The notes under the pieces: model-generated
What the model was told of the DNA's origin: nothing
What the model saw: only the letters and a program-made list of their open reading frames with translations
The model's database searches: none
Translations under genes and position numbers: made by a program
Shown here: positions 26,699-34,547 of the stretch, in pieces
How the letters are laid out: the number at the start of each line of letters is the position of its first letter
How positions within the stretch are numbered: the stretch's first letter is position 1
DNA from: Martinezella calliandrae
Lineage (GTDB): Bacteria; Pseudomonadota; Alphaproteobacteria; Rhizobiales; Rhizobiaceae
Assembly: GCF_030272695.1 (NCBI RefSeq)
Contig: NZ_JARFYN010000016.1
Coordinates: 1-64,000, forward strand
Reading direction: 5' to 3'
DNA length: 64,000 nt

Positions 26699-27051
26699 GA
26701 ACAACGGCCAAACCGTTGCGTCGTGGTCCACTTGAGGAGATCTTGCGCGTTCTCAATGGGTTCCGAACAAGAACGGTTCCCCCAGACACACTAAGCCCGA
26801 ACGGACGGTGAAACGTCATTCAGGCCAGAGGATTTTGCTGGGAAGGCGCAAAGGCCTGAAGTCTCCGGCCGGATCAGCGCTGAACCGAGGCGTTGAGCGC
26901 CCACTTACGCGATTAGGCGTCACGCCCAGGTCACGCGACAAGGTGCTAAGACCAAGACAGGGGCCGGATCATTTCAATCCTGCAAAGCCGCTATGGTGCT
27001 CCCGATCCCGTCGTTATGGTTAATCTCAAAGCGGCACGACAATCGGAGTGA
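26699..27051. other. intergenic stretch without a supportable gene
   Basis: No frame here has family character or a convincing ribosome site. It separates the RbbA operon promoter from the hipA-derived fragment and could contain promoter or decayed sequence. Confidence 0.5.
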
Positions 27052-27168
27052 GCGAGATTTCTTTGCCTTGCTCATAGGCTCGCGCGAAGCCGTGATGGTT
27101 TCAAGATCGACCAGCCGCGGAACGACGTCCGCCGCCTTACCGCGAACAACCTCGCGGTTGTCATCCAG
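27052..27168 (-). repeat. degraded duplicate of an internal hipA segment
   Basis: About 117 bp closely match hipA positions 19269-19386 in the same orientation: long identical runs such as TTGCCTTGCTCATAGGCTCG occur in both, with roughly ten substitutions and a 2-bp deletion. The deletion breaks the hipA frame, so this is a non-coding remnant. Its flank joins directly to the truncated DUF3307 gene, marking a rearrangement or a former second hipA copy. Confidence 0.85.
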
Positions 27169-27175
27169 AGGACGG

Positions 27176-27431
27176 CCTTGAGATGACCGACCTGGAAATG
27201 AACCACATATTCACCGATGGCAACAGTGACAATCCACATCAGGTCCGGCATTGAAAGCCGCGGGATTGGCACGGTGGCGACCGCGTGAATGCCGGCGCGG
27301 AGATATGCTCCCGGTTTCCTGAAATTCCTTTTGCCGCTGATCATCCACGCCGGCCGCAGCACATAATCAGCAGCAAAATGCTTCATCTGCAGCCAAACCA
27401 GCGTCGTGAGCAAAAGCCCATCAATCGCCAT
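27176..27431 (-). pseudogene. DUF3307 membrane protein, 3'-truncated
   Basis: The frame starts 12 bp after the cyclase stop with MAIDGLLLTTLVWLQMKHFA, and AGIHAVATVPIP and IGEYVVHFQVGHLK follow. These are features of DUF3307 small integral membrane proteins (LKHF-AD and a conserved H-H region). After about 85 codons the sequence runs into the hipA-derived repeat and reads out-of-frame hipA to a stop at 27072. The end of the protein is therefore lost or replaced. Function of DUF3307 is unknown; position suggests it was the last gene of the bufferin/cyclase operon. Confidence 0.65.
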
Positions 27432-27443
27432 GTTGCGCGCTCC

Positions 27444-29306
27444 TCAGTCCGCCGGAATGGTCGGATCGATCGTATGCACGCAAACCGGTGCAGTCTTTCC
27501 CCGTATGTTTACGGCTCCCAGCAGCCTTGCATGGAGAAGGCCACGCGTTCTCCGGAACGTTTCGTCGCTCAGCACGATCTCCACGCCCTTCTCCTTGGCC
27601 ACGCCGACGAGCCGGCTCGCGAGATTGACGGCATCGCCGATCGCCGTGTAGCTCAGGCGTTCGGCCGAGCCGATATTACCGACAAGCGCCACGCCGGTGT
27701 TGAGCCCTATACGCACGCGAATCATATCATGCTTGGGTGCAATAGCCGGCATGGCATGCATGGCGTCGCGGATCGCCGCTGCAGCACGGCAGGCGCGCAA
27801 TGCATGATCGGGCTCGTCATGGGGCGCATTCCAGATCGCCATCACCGCATCGCCGATGAATTTGTCAACCGTACCGCCCTCGGCGTGAATGGCGGCAATC
27901 GACAAAGTCAGAAAGCGGGTCAGGCTCGGCTCGACGCCGGCGCCGAGCTCCTCCGTGAGTTCCGTGAAGCCCGGCAAATCGGCAAACAGCACCGTTATCT
28001 CTCTGAGTTCACCGCCTGGCCTCGGCTCGATGCCGCCATCAACAAGGGGGCGGACGACCTCGATCGGCATGAAGCGTGCGAAGGCGGAAAGGCCGTTGGA
28101 CATCCGTTTCAACGCGAACGAGAAATCGTCAAGCTCGGTCAACAGCGCCGGCCGGTGCTGTACGGCGTCAAGTTCGAACCGCTCGATCTGGTGGAGCTGC
28201 CCGGCAAGGCGCGACAGCGGCCAAGCGAAGAGAATTCTGGCAAACAGGATCGCCGTCACCGCCGCGAGCAAGGCGATGGCGCCAATGATGAAGATCACAC
28301 GCGAGGTATTGGCATCGATATCGCCGGCGAAGGTCGCCCGCGGTATGGCGGTGACCAGCCGCCAGTCCTCAAACGGCAATCTGCCTGATGACACAAAGAC
28401 CGGACCAAGGGCTTTGGTTTTGATCAGTGTCCGGAAGCTGCCAACCCTGTCGCGGACCGCGGCGGAGGCGACCGCCGCGGCCAAAGCATCGGTCGAGGGG
28501 AAATCCTTGAGATGGGCGGCTGCGAAAGCATCGGATGGTTCAGATGTCGCCAGCACCACATCGTCCCGGGCAAGGACGAAGGCCTTGCTGCCTTTCGGCA
28601 TCTTGAGCGCCCCAAGCGTGGCCGACAGCCGATGCAGGCTGACCGCAACCATCACCACGCCTTCGAAATGTCCGAAGACCTCGACCTTCTTGGAGACCAC
28701 GATTGCCGGCTCGAAGCCATTCGGCAGGATATTGACGACACTCCAGGCCGGCTCTGCGCTAGTGCTGCCGAGCCGGTACCACGGCGAGCCTTCTGAAACG
28801 TAGACGCTTTCGGCCTTCAGGCGGTTCTCGAAGAAAATATCGCCCGGTATCGGCTTATAGAGGTCACGGCGCAAGGGGCGTGGCTTTCCCGGCGCCGCCG
28901 CGCCGATCTCCACCATTTCGATCTCGCCGTCCGGTATCGCGTGCGAGCCGAAGAAACGGCCATCCGGGAAACCGAAGCCGATCCAGGCGATGGCCGGCTG
29001 CTCGCGCAGCAGCGACAGGAACAGGAACTCGCGCTTGACCTCATCGTCCGGCCGGATCGCGCCTTGGAAGAAAACTGATCTGACGATCTCGGCACTGCTG
29101 GAAACCAGCGCCAGGTTTGACGCCAGCGCATTGCGGACGGCGGCGGTGCTTTCGGCATCGAGGCTGGCAACAACCGTTTCGACGTTCTGGGTTGCCGTGC
29201 GATACCAGACCAGGTGGACAAGCGCCGCTGTAGATAACACCGCAAGCAACAGCAGTGCGGTGACGGCGTGTCCCATTTTTACCCGTGGGAAAGTTCTAGC
29301 GCTCAT
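27444..29306 (-). CDS. class III adenylate/guanylate cyclase with periplasmic sensor domain
   Basis: Membrane-bound nucleotide cyclase of 620 residues, making cAMP (or cGMP) from the triphosphate. A first helix (AVTALLLLAVLSTAALVHLV, residues about 14-33), a long extracytoplasmic domain and a second helix near residue 350 (VIFIIGAIALLAAVTAILFA) are followed by a HAMP-like linker. The C-terminal cyclase domain has both metal-binding aspartates (VLFADLPGFTEL and KFIGDAVMAIWNAP) and the transition-state region AIGDAVNLASRLVG. Its ATG overlaps the end of the NADH dehydrogenase gene by 11 bp, so it is translated from the same message as the bufferin genes upstream. The signal sensed is unknown. 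Confidence 0.92.
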   Translation of the reverse strand: MSARTFPRVKMGHAVTALLLLAVLSTAALVHLVWYRTATQNVETVVASLDAESTAAVRNALASNLALVSSSAEIVRSVFFQGAIRPDDEVKREFLFLSLLREQPAIAWIGFGFPDGRFFGSHAIPDGEIEMVEIGAAAPGKPRPLRRDLYKPIPGDIFFENRLKAESVYVSEGSPWYRLGSTSAEPAWSVVNILPNGFEPAIVVSKKVEVFGHFEGVVMVAVSLHRLSATLGALKMPKGSKAFVLARDDVVLATSEPSDAFAAAHLKDFPSTDALAAAVASAAVRDRVGSFRTLIKTKALGPVFVSSGRLPFEDWRLVTAIPRATFAGDIDANTSRVIFIIGAIALLAAVTAILFARILFAWPLSRLAGQLHQIERFELDAVQHRPALLTELDDFSFALKRMSNGLSAFARFMPIEVVRPLVDGGIEPRPGGELREITVLFADLPGFTELTEELGAGVEPSLTRFLTLSIAAIHAEGGTVDKFIGDAVMAIWNAPHDEPDHALRACRAAAAIRDAMHAMPAIAPKHDMIRVRIGLNTGVALVGNIGSAERLSYTAIGDAVNLASRLVGVAKEKGVEIVLSDETFRRTRGLLHARLLGAVNIRGKTAPVCVHTIDPTIPAD

Positions 29307-30615
29307 GGCGATCCGTGATCAGGCGAGCGCTGCGATCATAGCGAACATAGGCCAACGCCCAATCCATGAACACCACGGCGCGATTGCGGAAACCGACGAG
29401 AAACCAGAGATGCGCGATATTCCAGACCAGCCAGGCGGCAAAACCCGACAGGCGCAGGCGCCCAAAGTCGGCAACCGCTGCCTTGCGCCCGATCGTCGCC
29501 AGATTGCCGAAGTCGCGGTAGCCGAACGGACCGATGGCTCGGCCGTCAAGACGGGCGAGAATGGCCCGTGCCGCGTGCTGACCCATCTGCTTCGCTGCTG
29601 GTGCGACGCCCGGAACCTGTCTGCCGCTTTTATCCGTGACCGCTGCAGTGTCGCCAATCACGAAGATGTCACTATAGCCTGGTGGGTTGAGGTTCCCGTC
29701 GACATGGACGCGGCCGGCGCGATCGGCAGGCACGTCCAGCCATTTCGCTGCTTTGGAAGCCATGACGCCGGCCGCCCACAGCACACAGGATGAACGGATT
29801 TCCCGGCCGCCGGCAAGCGCGACCCCCTGAGCATCACAACGCGTCACCGGCTCTTGAAGCAACACATCGACGCCAAGCATCTCCAAGTGTCGCCGGGCTT
29901 CTTCAGACAGCTCCGGCGGCATGGCTGGCAGGACGATATCGCCGGCCTCTACCAACACCACGCGCGCCGACGACGGGTCGATGCGGCGAAAGTCACGGAT
30001 GATGACTTTTCTTGCCAGTTCGGCAATGGCGCCCGCCAGTTCGACGCCCGTCGGGCCGCCACCGACCACGACAAAGGTAAGAAAGCGTTTACGCTCTGCT
30101 TCCTCCTCGGCCGCTTCGGCACGCTCGAAGGCTGACAGAATACGGGAGCGGATTTCGGTCGCATCGGCAATCGTCTTCAGCCCGGGCGCGGTCTCCTCCC
30201 ATTCGTCATTTCCAAAATATGCGTGCCTGGCGCCGGTGGCGACAACCAGATAGTCATAGGCGACGCGGCGGTTGGCGGTTTGGACGATCCGGCTCTCCTT
30301 GTCGATCCCCTCAACGCGCTCCATCAGAACCGTCACATTGAATTGCCGCGAGAGGATGCGGCGGATCGGCATGGCAATTTGTGCAGGAGAAAGTCCTGCT
30401 GTCGCCACCTGATAAAGCAGCGGCTGGAAGAGATGGTAGTTGCGCCGGTCGATCACCGTCACATCCGCATTCGCATGCCGGAGCCCCATGGCGGCAGCGA
30501 GGCCGCCAAATCCGGCTCCGAGGATGACGATCTGCGGACGGCGAACCGTGACCTGAGGCGCCTTGGGGCTCATCGAAATCGAACCGCCACCCGCTTCCTC
30601 AACCGTGACACGCAT
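29296..30615 (-). CDS. ndh: type II NADH:quinone oxidoreductase (NDH-2)
   Basis: Single-subunit, non-proton-pumping NADH dehydrogenase that passes electrons from NADH through FAD to quinone at the inner face of the membrane; 439 residues. Two dinucleotide-binding motifs are visible: VILGAGFGGLAAAMGLRHAN for FAD and FVVVGGGPTGVELAGAIAEL for NADH. The NDH-2 quinone-site region reads YHLFQPLLYQVATAGLSPAQ, and the second FAD contact is YSDIFVIGDTAAV. It sits 3 bp after the DoxX gene and overlaps the cyclase gene. An NDH-2 directly behind a bufferin-DoxX cassette suggests a redox or metal-stress role. Confidence 0.92.
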   Translation of the reverse strand: MRVTVEEAGGGSISMSPKAPQVTVRRPQIVILGAGFGGLAAAMGLRHANADVTVIDRRNYHLFQPLLYQVATAGLSPAQIAMPIRRILSRQFNVTVLMERVEGIDKESRIVQTANRRVAYDYLVVATGARHAYFGNDEWEETAPGLKTIADATEIRSRILSAFERAEAAEEEAERKRFLTFVVVGGGPTGVELAGAIAELARKVIIRDFRRIDPSSARVVLVEAGDIVLPAMPPELSEEARRHLEMLGVDVLLQEPVTRCDAQGVALAGGREIRSSCVLWAAGVMASKAAKWLDVPADRAGRVHVDGNLNPPGYSDIFVIGDTAAVTDKSGRQVPGVAPAAKQMGQHAARAILARLDGRAIGPFGYRDFGNLATIGRKAAVADFGRLRLSGFAAWLVWNIAHLWFLVGFRNRAVVFMDWALAYVRYDRSARLITDRHER

Positions 30616-30618
30616 GAC

Positions 30619-31101
30619 TCAGCGCTCCCTCAGAAACAGGCGGCTGGCGAGATGGTCGACCGAAAAAAGGCCGGCTCCGCGCGCAAGAATCAACAGCAAT
30701 GGCGCCGTCCAGAGCAAATGGTCGGGCCAGTTCTGGGGATAGACGAGGAGCTGGATCGTCAAGATGACGCCAAGCAGCATAAGGGCGGCAAGCCGCGAAA
30801 ACAGGCCGAAGACAATCAGTACCGAGCCACTCAGTTCGGCCGTTGTCGCAAGCACGGCGGCCACGCCGGGATCGATGACGGGCAGCTTGTATTCGAGCGT
30901 GAACAGCTGAACCGTCGCCGGCCAGGAGGCAAGCTTGCTCTGCGACGACTGCCAGAAGACGTGAGCGACGGACATACGGGACACGAGCTGGACAGGCGAG
31001 AGCGGTATGGTGTTCAAGCGCTCCAAAACAGAGAAATAGATACCGGCGACGCCGCCGCTATGACGTGTGGAGGCAGTGTTCATCATAGTCATGATTTTCA
31101 T
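30619..31101 (-). CDS. DoxX family membrane protein
   Basis: Small integral membrane protein of about 160 residues with four predicted helices (for example AAVLATTAELSGSVLIVFGL and AALMLLGVILTIQLLVYP). The motif RMSVAHVFWQSSQSKLASWP near residue 45 and NWPDHLLWTAPLLLILARGA are typical of DoxX/GigT-like proteins encoded next to DUF692/DUF2063 genes. Several in-frame starts are close together; 31101 is used here, and 31092 has better spacing to a GAGG site. In copper/gold-inducible gig operons the equivalent gene product is thought to serve in redox handling at the membrane. Confidence 0.85.
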   Translation of the reverse strand: MKIMTMMNTASTRHSGGVAGIYFSVLERLNTIPLSPVQLVSRMSVAHVFWQSSQSKLASWPATVQLFTLEYKLPVIDPGVAAVLATTAELSGSVLIVFGLFSRLAALMLLGVILTIQLLVYPQNWPDHLLWTAPLLLILARGAGLFSVDHLASRLFLRER

Positions 31102-31103
31102 CC

Positions 31104-31886
31104 TCAATTGGTTGTGAGTTTTCTGCGGCGAATGCGTGCGACGAGGCCTTCGGCAAAGAGGGCCCCGAAGGCACTGGCGAGATCGAAATCGGGTGTGCGG
31201 GCGAGGACGCGGCCAACCGCCGCCTCCAGGCTTGAACGCTTTTTTAGTGCATGCAGGAAGGCGAAATGCCGAGCGTCAAGGCGCAGAAATCGTATGCTCT
31301 CGCTACTGCGCCACAGGGCGATCCGCTCTGGCTGGCGGCTTAACCTTGCCAGTGTTTCGGTGTTGCCGCCGGCCTGATGCGCCGACCAGATCTCCAGGGC
31401 TGGCCAGCGGCAGACGAAAAGGCGCAGTGAAGGCTGGAGGAAAAGCTCCGGAACGGCCTCGGCCTCGCCGTCGTCAAATTGATCCAAGGTGCAGCCCGGC
31501 AGCGCCGGCGCATCGAGCGCCTCGGCAATCATCCATTCCAGCCGCGCCGTTTCGGCAATGAAGGACATGGGACGGGTGTCTTCAAACCCGGCCAGAAAGT
31601 GGGCGAAATTGCTGCCATAGCGCACGAGCCGGGCTTCTTGCGGCGGATTGTTGCGGATGAAGACACTGGCGATGTAGCGAAAATAGTTTTCTCCCAACAG
31701 TTGCAGCGTCACCGGAAAGACGGCGATCAGGGTCGCTGTCAGCGAGGCAACCATATTGTTGCGGTAGATATTGAACCGACGCAGCGGGTCGAACGTGCCT
31801 TTGGCCAGCACCGGTGCAAGATCACAGCCATCGCAGTGGAGGATCGCTTGGGCGATCTTTGATTGGAGCGCAAAGTTAGAGAGCAT
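31104..31886 (-). CDS. bufC: BufC-like DUF2063 protein, bufferin maturation partner
   Basis: Partner protein of an MNIO maturase, 260 residues; DUF2063 (putative DNA-binding) family. The ATG at 31886 is set by AGGAGG seven bases upstream and overlaps the bufB end by 11 bp. Family features: FDPLRRFNIYRNNMVASLTA, LQLLGENYFRYIASVFIRNN and a charged C-terminus. In characterised MNIO systems the N-terminal part of such proteins acts as a RiPP recognition element that presents the precursor to BufB. Despite the family label, DNA binding is unlikely to be the main role here. Confidence 0.88.
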   Translation of the reverse strand: MLSNFALQSKIAQAILHCDGCDLAPVLAKGTFDPLRRFNIYRNNMVASLTATLIAVFPVTLQLLGENYFRYIASVFIRNNPPQEARLVRYGSNFAHFLAGFEDTRPMSFIAETARLEWMIAEALDAPALPGCTLDQFDDGEAEAVPELFLQPSLRLFVCRWPALEIWSAHQAGGNTETLARLSRQPERIALWRSSESIRFLRLDARHFAFLHALKKRSSLEAAVGRVLARTPDFDLASAFGALFAEGLVARIRRRKLTTN

Positions 31887-32901
31887 GGCCAATCCTCCTG
31901 GTGCCAGATTGGCTGGCGAAGACCGATGGCTTGATCGTCGCCAGAGCGGCCAGCGCCGGCATTGGTCCTTTCACGCCGTCGGACTGGAATGGCAGGATCA
32001 TACTGTCAAATCGGCTCGTCGGTGGCGCGGGCCTTGCCGCCAGCCTGCAATCTTCGAAGGCGATCGATTGCGCCAACATATCGGCCCACATGGCTTCGCC
32101 GAGCAGCACGTCCAAGGCGGGCACATCCGTATCCCATTCGATAAGAGTGGGACGCGCTCCGACCTTGCGGATCGCATAGGCATAGAGTGACCAGACCGCT
32201 GGCGGCACGCGGGAGCCATGGTCGTCGATCAGCACGATGTCGCCTTCGACCTCATTGATTGCGTGGCCGGCAAGGTGAATCTCGCCGATGGCATGCGCAG
32301 GAAGCTGATCGATGAAGGCCTTGGCATCGAAACCGAGATTGCGTGCAGAGACGTAAACATTATTGACATCGAGGAGCAGGCCGCAACCGGTGACACGGAC
32401 GAGTTCGGCGAGGAACTGCGCCTCCGTCATCGTCGAATCCTCGAAGGCGATGTAGGCTGAGAGGTTTTCGATATAGACGCGCCGCTGGAGCGTATCCTGC
32501 AGCCGCATGACGTTGGCGGCAACGACAGCCATTGCCTGGGCGTCATAGCGCAGCGGCAGAAGGTCATTCAGATAGGCGCCATCGGCGACGCTCCAGGCGA
32601 GATGCTCAGACACCAGGCTTGGCTGGAAACGCAGACAGAGCTTGCGCATGCGCTCCAAGTGGTCGTGATCGAGACCGGAGGCGCTCCCGAGCGAAAGACC
32701 GACGCCGTGGACGGACAGTGGATAGATTTCCCGCAGCCGTTCGAGCGCGTCGACGGCCGCCGAGCCGCCCATGTAATTTTCCGCATGGACTTCGAGCCAT
32801 CCCGCCGATGGGCGGCGAGACAGCATTTCGCCGATATGCTGGGAGCGAAGACCGATACCCGCGGCGTTCGGCACCGGATTGCTCGGAAATATCTTGGACA
32901 T
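31876..32901 (-). CDS. bufB: BufB, DUF692 multinuclear non-heme iron oxidase (MNIO)
   Basis: Predicted iron-dependent RiPP-modifying enzyme, 341 residues, TIM-barrel fold. DUF692/MNIO enzymes use two or three iron ions to oxidise cysteine residues of precursor peptides; for bufferins the reported product is a thiooxazole. Conserved metal-ligand stretches are visible: EVHAENYMGG, SVHGVGLSLGSA, SEHLAW, VYIENLSAYI, LLLDVNNVYVSARNLG, IGEIHLAGH, DDHGSRV and LIEWDTDVPAL. Follows the precursor gene by about 40 bp and overlaps bufC. All signature motifs look intact. Confidence 0.93.
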   Translation of the reverse strand: MSKIFPSNPVPNAAGIGLRSQHIGEMLSRRPSAGWLEVHAENYMGGSAAVDALERLREIYPLSVHGVGLSLGSASGLDHDHLERMRKLCLRFQPSLVSEHLAWSVADGAYLNDLLPLRYDAQAMAVVAANVMRLQDTLQRRVYIENLSAYIAFEDSTMTEAQFLAELVRVTGCGLLLDVNNVYVSARNLGFDAKAFIDQLPAHAIGEIHLAGHAINEVEGDIVLIDDHGSRVPPAVWSLYAYAIRKVGARPTLIEWDTDVPALDVLLGEAMWADMLAQSIAFEDCRLAARPAPPTSRFDSMILPFQSDGVKGPMPALAALATIKPSVFASQSGTRRIGHAL

Positions 32902-32942
32902 CGGTTGCTCCTTTGGACGTGGGATTGAAAGCTCGGGAAAAA

Positions 32943-33212
32943 TCAGGCCTTGGGTTCGTTACTGCCGCCGGTAATCTTTGTGCAGGTGCCAGCCGGCACG
33001 TAAATCCAGGAATCTTTGGCGTTATCGACAGTGGATGTGCCGGCGCAGGAATGGCTGGCGGTCTGGCAGTCGTTCAGGCCGGCCTTGACGATGCCGAAGC
33101 ATTTTTCGAACGAGAAATCCGGCTTGGCGGCCGGACCGGCAAAGGCGCTGGCTGCGGCCATCGAGGTGGCGGCGGCAATAGCCGAACTGATAAGAAGTCG
33201 GGTGGCATTCAT
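32943..33212 (-). CDS. bufA1: BufA1-type bufferin precursor (DUF2282)
   Basis: Ribosomally made, exported metal-buffering peptide precursor of 89 residues. A Sec signal peptide ([20 protein letters not shown], cleavage around residue 25) is followed by a core with four cysteines at residues 38, 49, 56 and 77, in the order [19 protein letters not shown] and [10 protein letters not shown]. The spacing and the GLNDC and WIYVPAGTC motifs match DUF2282 bufferins. An AGGAGA site precedes the ATG. In Caulobacter, bufferins modified by an MNIO bind copper in the periplasm. First gene of the operon, so its promoter lies in 33213-33350; no obvious metal-regulator box was recognised there. Confidence 0.92.
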   Translation of the reverse strand: MNATRLLISSAIAAATSMAAASAFAGPAAKPDFSFEKCFGIVKAGLNDCQTASHSCAGTSTVDNAKDSWIYVPAGTCTKITGGSNEPKA

Positions 33213-33354
33213 GAAAAATCTCCTGGGTTTGGTGGGTCAAACCGCCATCGGCTTGACTATGCTCACCTTCCCAGAAGTCCGGCTTCATCTGAAATGCTGT
33301 CTCTGCATGATTTCGATACGCCGTCTCTATGTGTCGACGTCAGATCCTCGACGG

Positions 33355-33390
33355 CGAAAAAAGAAGCCCCCGTCGGCGGAGGCGGGGGCT
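33355..33390 (-). terminator. rho-independent terminator after the patatin gene
   Basis: On the minus strand, a stem AGCCCCCG / CGGGGGCT (33365-33390) is followed by TTCTTTTTT. It lies about 55 bp past the patatin stop at 33444 and separates that operon from the bufferin promoter. Confidence 0.85.
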
Positions 33391-33443
33391 ACAGTCAGGC
33401 ATTTGCGACTGGGAGGAGGCGGGATTACGCAAATGCCAGCGGA

Positions 33444-34517
33444 TCAAAGGTAACGTTCGCGGATGTCCACCGTCGATCGCCTGCCGATCTCCTGATAATT
33501 GTCGCGCAGCCAGAGATCGGCGCATTCGCGGCCGCGATCCCTCAAGTCCACGAGCGCGCCCCAATCGGCGTTCAGCTTGCTCGACACGCTGAGATTTTTC
33601 ATCGTGTCGTCGTCGGAGATGGCATGCACGAAGATGCGCTTGAGATTAGGCGGCGGCGTCCCCTCCGCATCGATGAGCTGCGTGACGAAAGCCACCGCAC
33701 GCATCTCTCTGAGAAGTGACGAATTGAAACTGATCTCATTGATGCGGTTGAGGATTTCTCCTGCCGTGCGGGGCAAGTCCGCCCGCTCGATCGGATTGAT
33801 GTGAACGACCAGGACATCGGGCGTATCGCAGCCATAGATCAGCGGGAAGATGGCAGGATTGCCCATATAGCCGCCGTCCCAATAAGCTTCGCCGTCGATT
33901 TCCACTGCCTGGAACAGGAAAGGCAGACAGGCAGATGCCATAACCGCATCGACGGACAGCTCGTCATTGCCGAATATCTTCACTTTGCCGGTCCGCACGT
34001 TGGTCGCACAGATACTAAGTTTGACAGGGCAGCGCGCCATGCGGATTGCCTGGAGGTCGATCGACTGTTCCAGCACCTGACGTAGGGGATTGAAGTTGAA
34101 TGGGTTGAACTGGTAGGGCGACATCAGCCGGGTGATCAGGTCGAACATGATAAATGCCGGCGAGAATTCCAGAGATTTCGAACCCGTGAGGCGGTCGAGC
34201 AAGGTTGGCTGCAAAGGTCCGGATGCGGCCGCGTGGCTGACTCGGCGCCAAAAATTAGCAAGCGCGGTCTGCGCCCCGCTTCGCCCACCTTCGGCCAGGC
34301 CGTAGGCGATAACAGCGGCGTTCATCGCGCCGGCGCTGGTCGCCACAATGCCTTCGAAGGAAAGACTGGATTCGTCCAGCAGCCGATCAAGCACGCCCCA
34401 AGTGAAGGCGCCGTGCGCGCCGCCGCCCTGCAGCGCAAGATTGATCATCCGCGGCTCGCGCTTGGCAACCGAAAAATCGGGCCGCATTCTGGGCTCTATT
34501 CCTACATGTGTGTTCAC
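33444..34517 (-). CDS. patatin-like phospholipase
   Basis: Predicted serine acyl hydrolase of 357 residues. The oxyanion loop INLALQGGGAHGAFTWGVLD and nucleophile motif GIVATSAGAMNAAVIAYG (G-x-S-x-G degenerate as T-S-A-G) are followed by the dyad aspartate in EAYWDGGYMGNPAIFP. The length and C-terminal domain match patatins encoded beside bdh genes in rhizobia, and this one directly follows a 3-hydroxybutyrate dehydrogenase gene by 30 bp. It is divergent in sequence from the patatin at 6.0-7.2 kb. A role in lipid or PHB turnover is inferred only. Confidence 0.9.
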   Translation of the reverse strand: MNTHVGIEPRMRPDFSVAKREPRMINLALQGGGAHGAFTWGVLDRLLDESSLSFEGIVATSAGAMNAAVIAYGLAEGGRSGAQTALANFWRRVSHAAASGPLQPTLLDRLTGSKSLEFSPAFIMFDLITRLMSPYQFNPFNFNPLRQVLEQSIDLQAIRMARCPVKLSICATNVRTGKVKIFGNDELSVDAVMASACLPFLFQAVEIDGEAYWDGGYMGNPAIFPLIYGCDTPDVLVVHINPIERADLPRTAGEILNRINEISFNSSLLREMRAVAFVTQLIDAEGTPPPNLKRIFVHAISDDDTMKNLSVSSKLNADWGALVDLRDRGRECADLWLRDNYQEIGRRSTVDIRERYL

Positions 34518-34547
34518 AATTGCGACCCTCCTGTCTCGAATGATTGG

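Noticed and set aside
27285-28388. Plus-strand frame of 367 codons over the cyclase gene
   Set aside because: Shadow of the cyclase coding strand; no motif or start signal.
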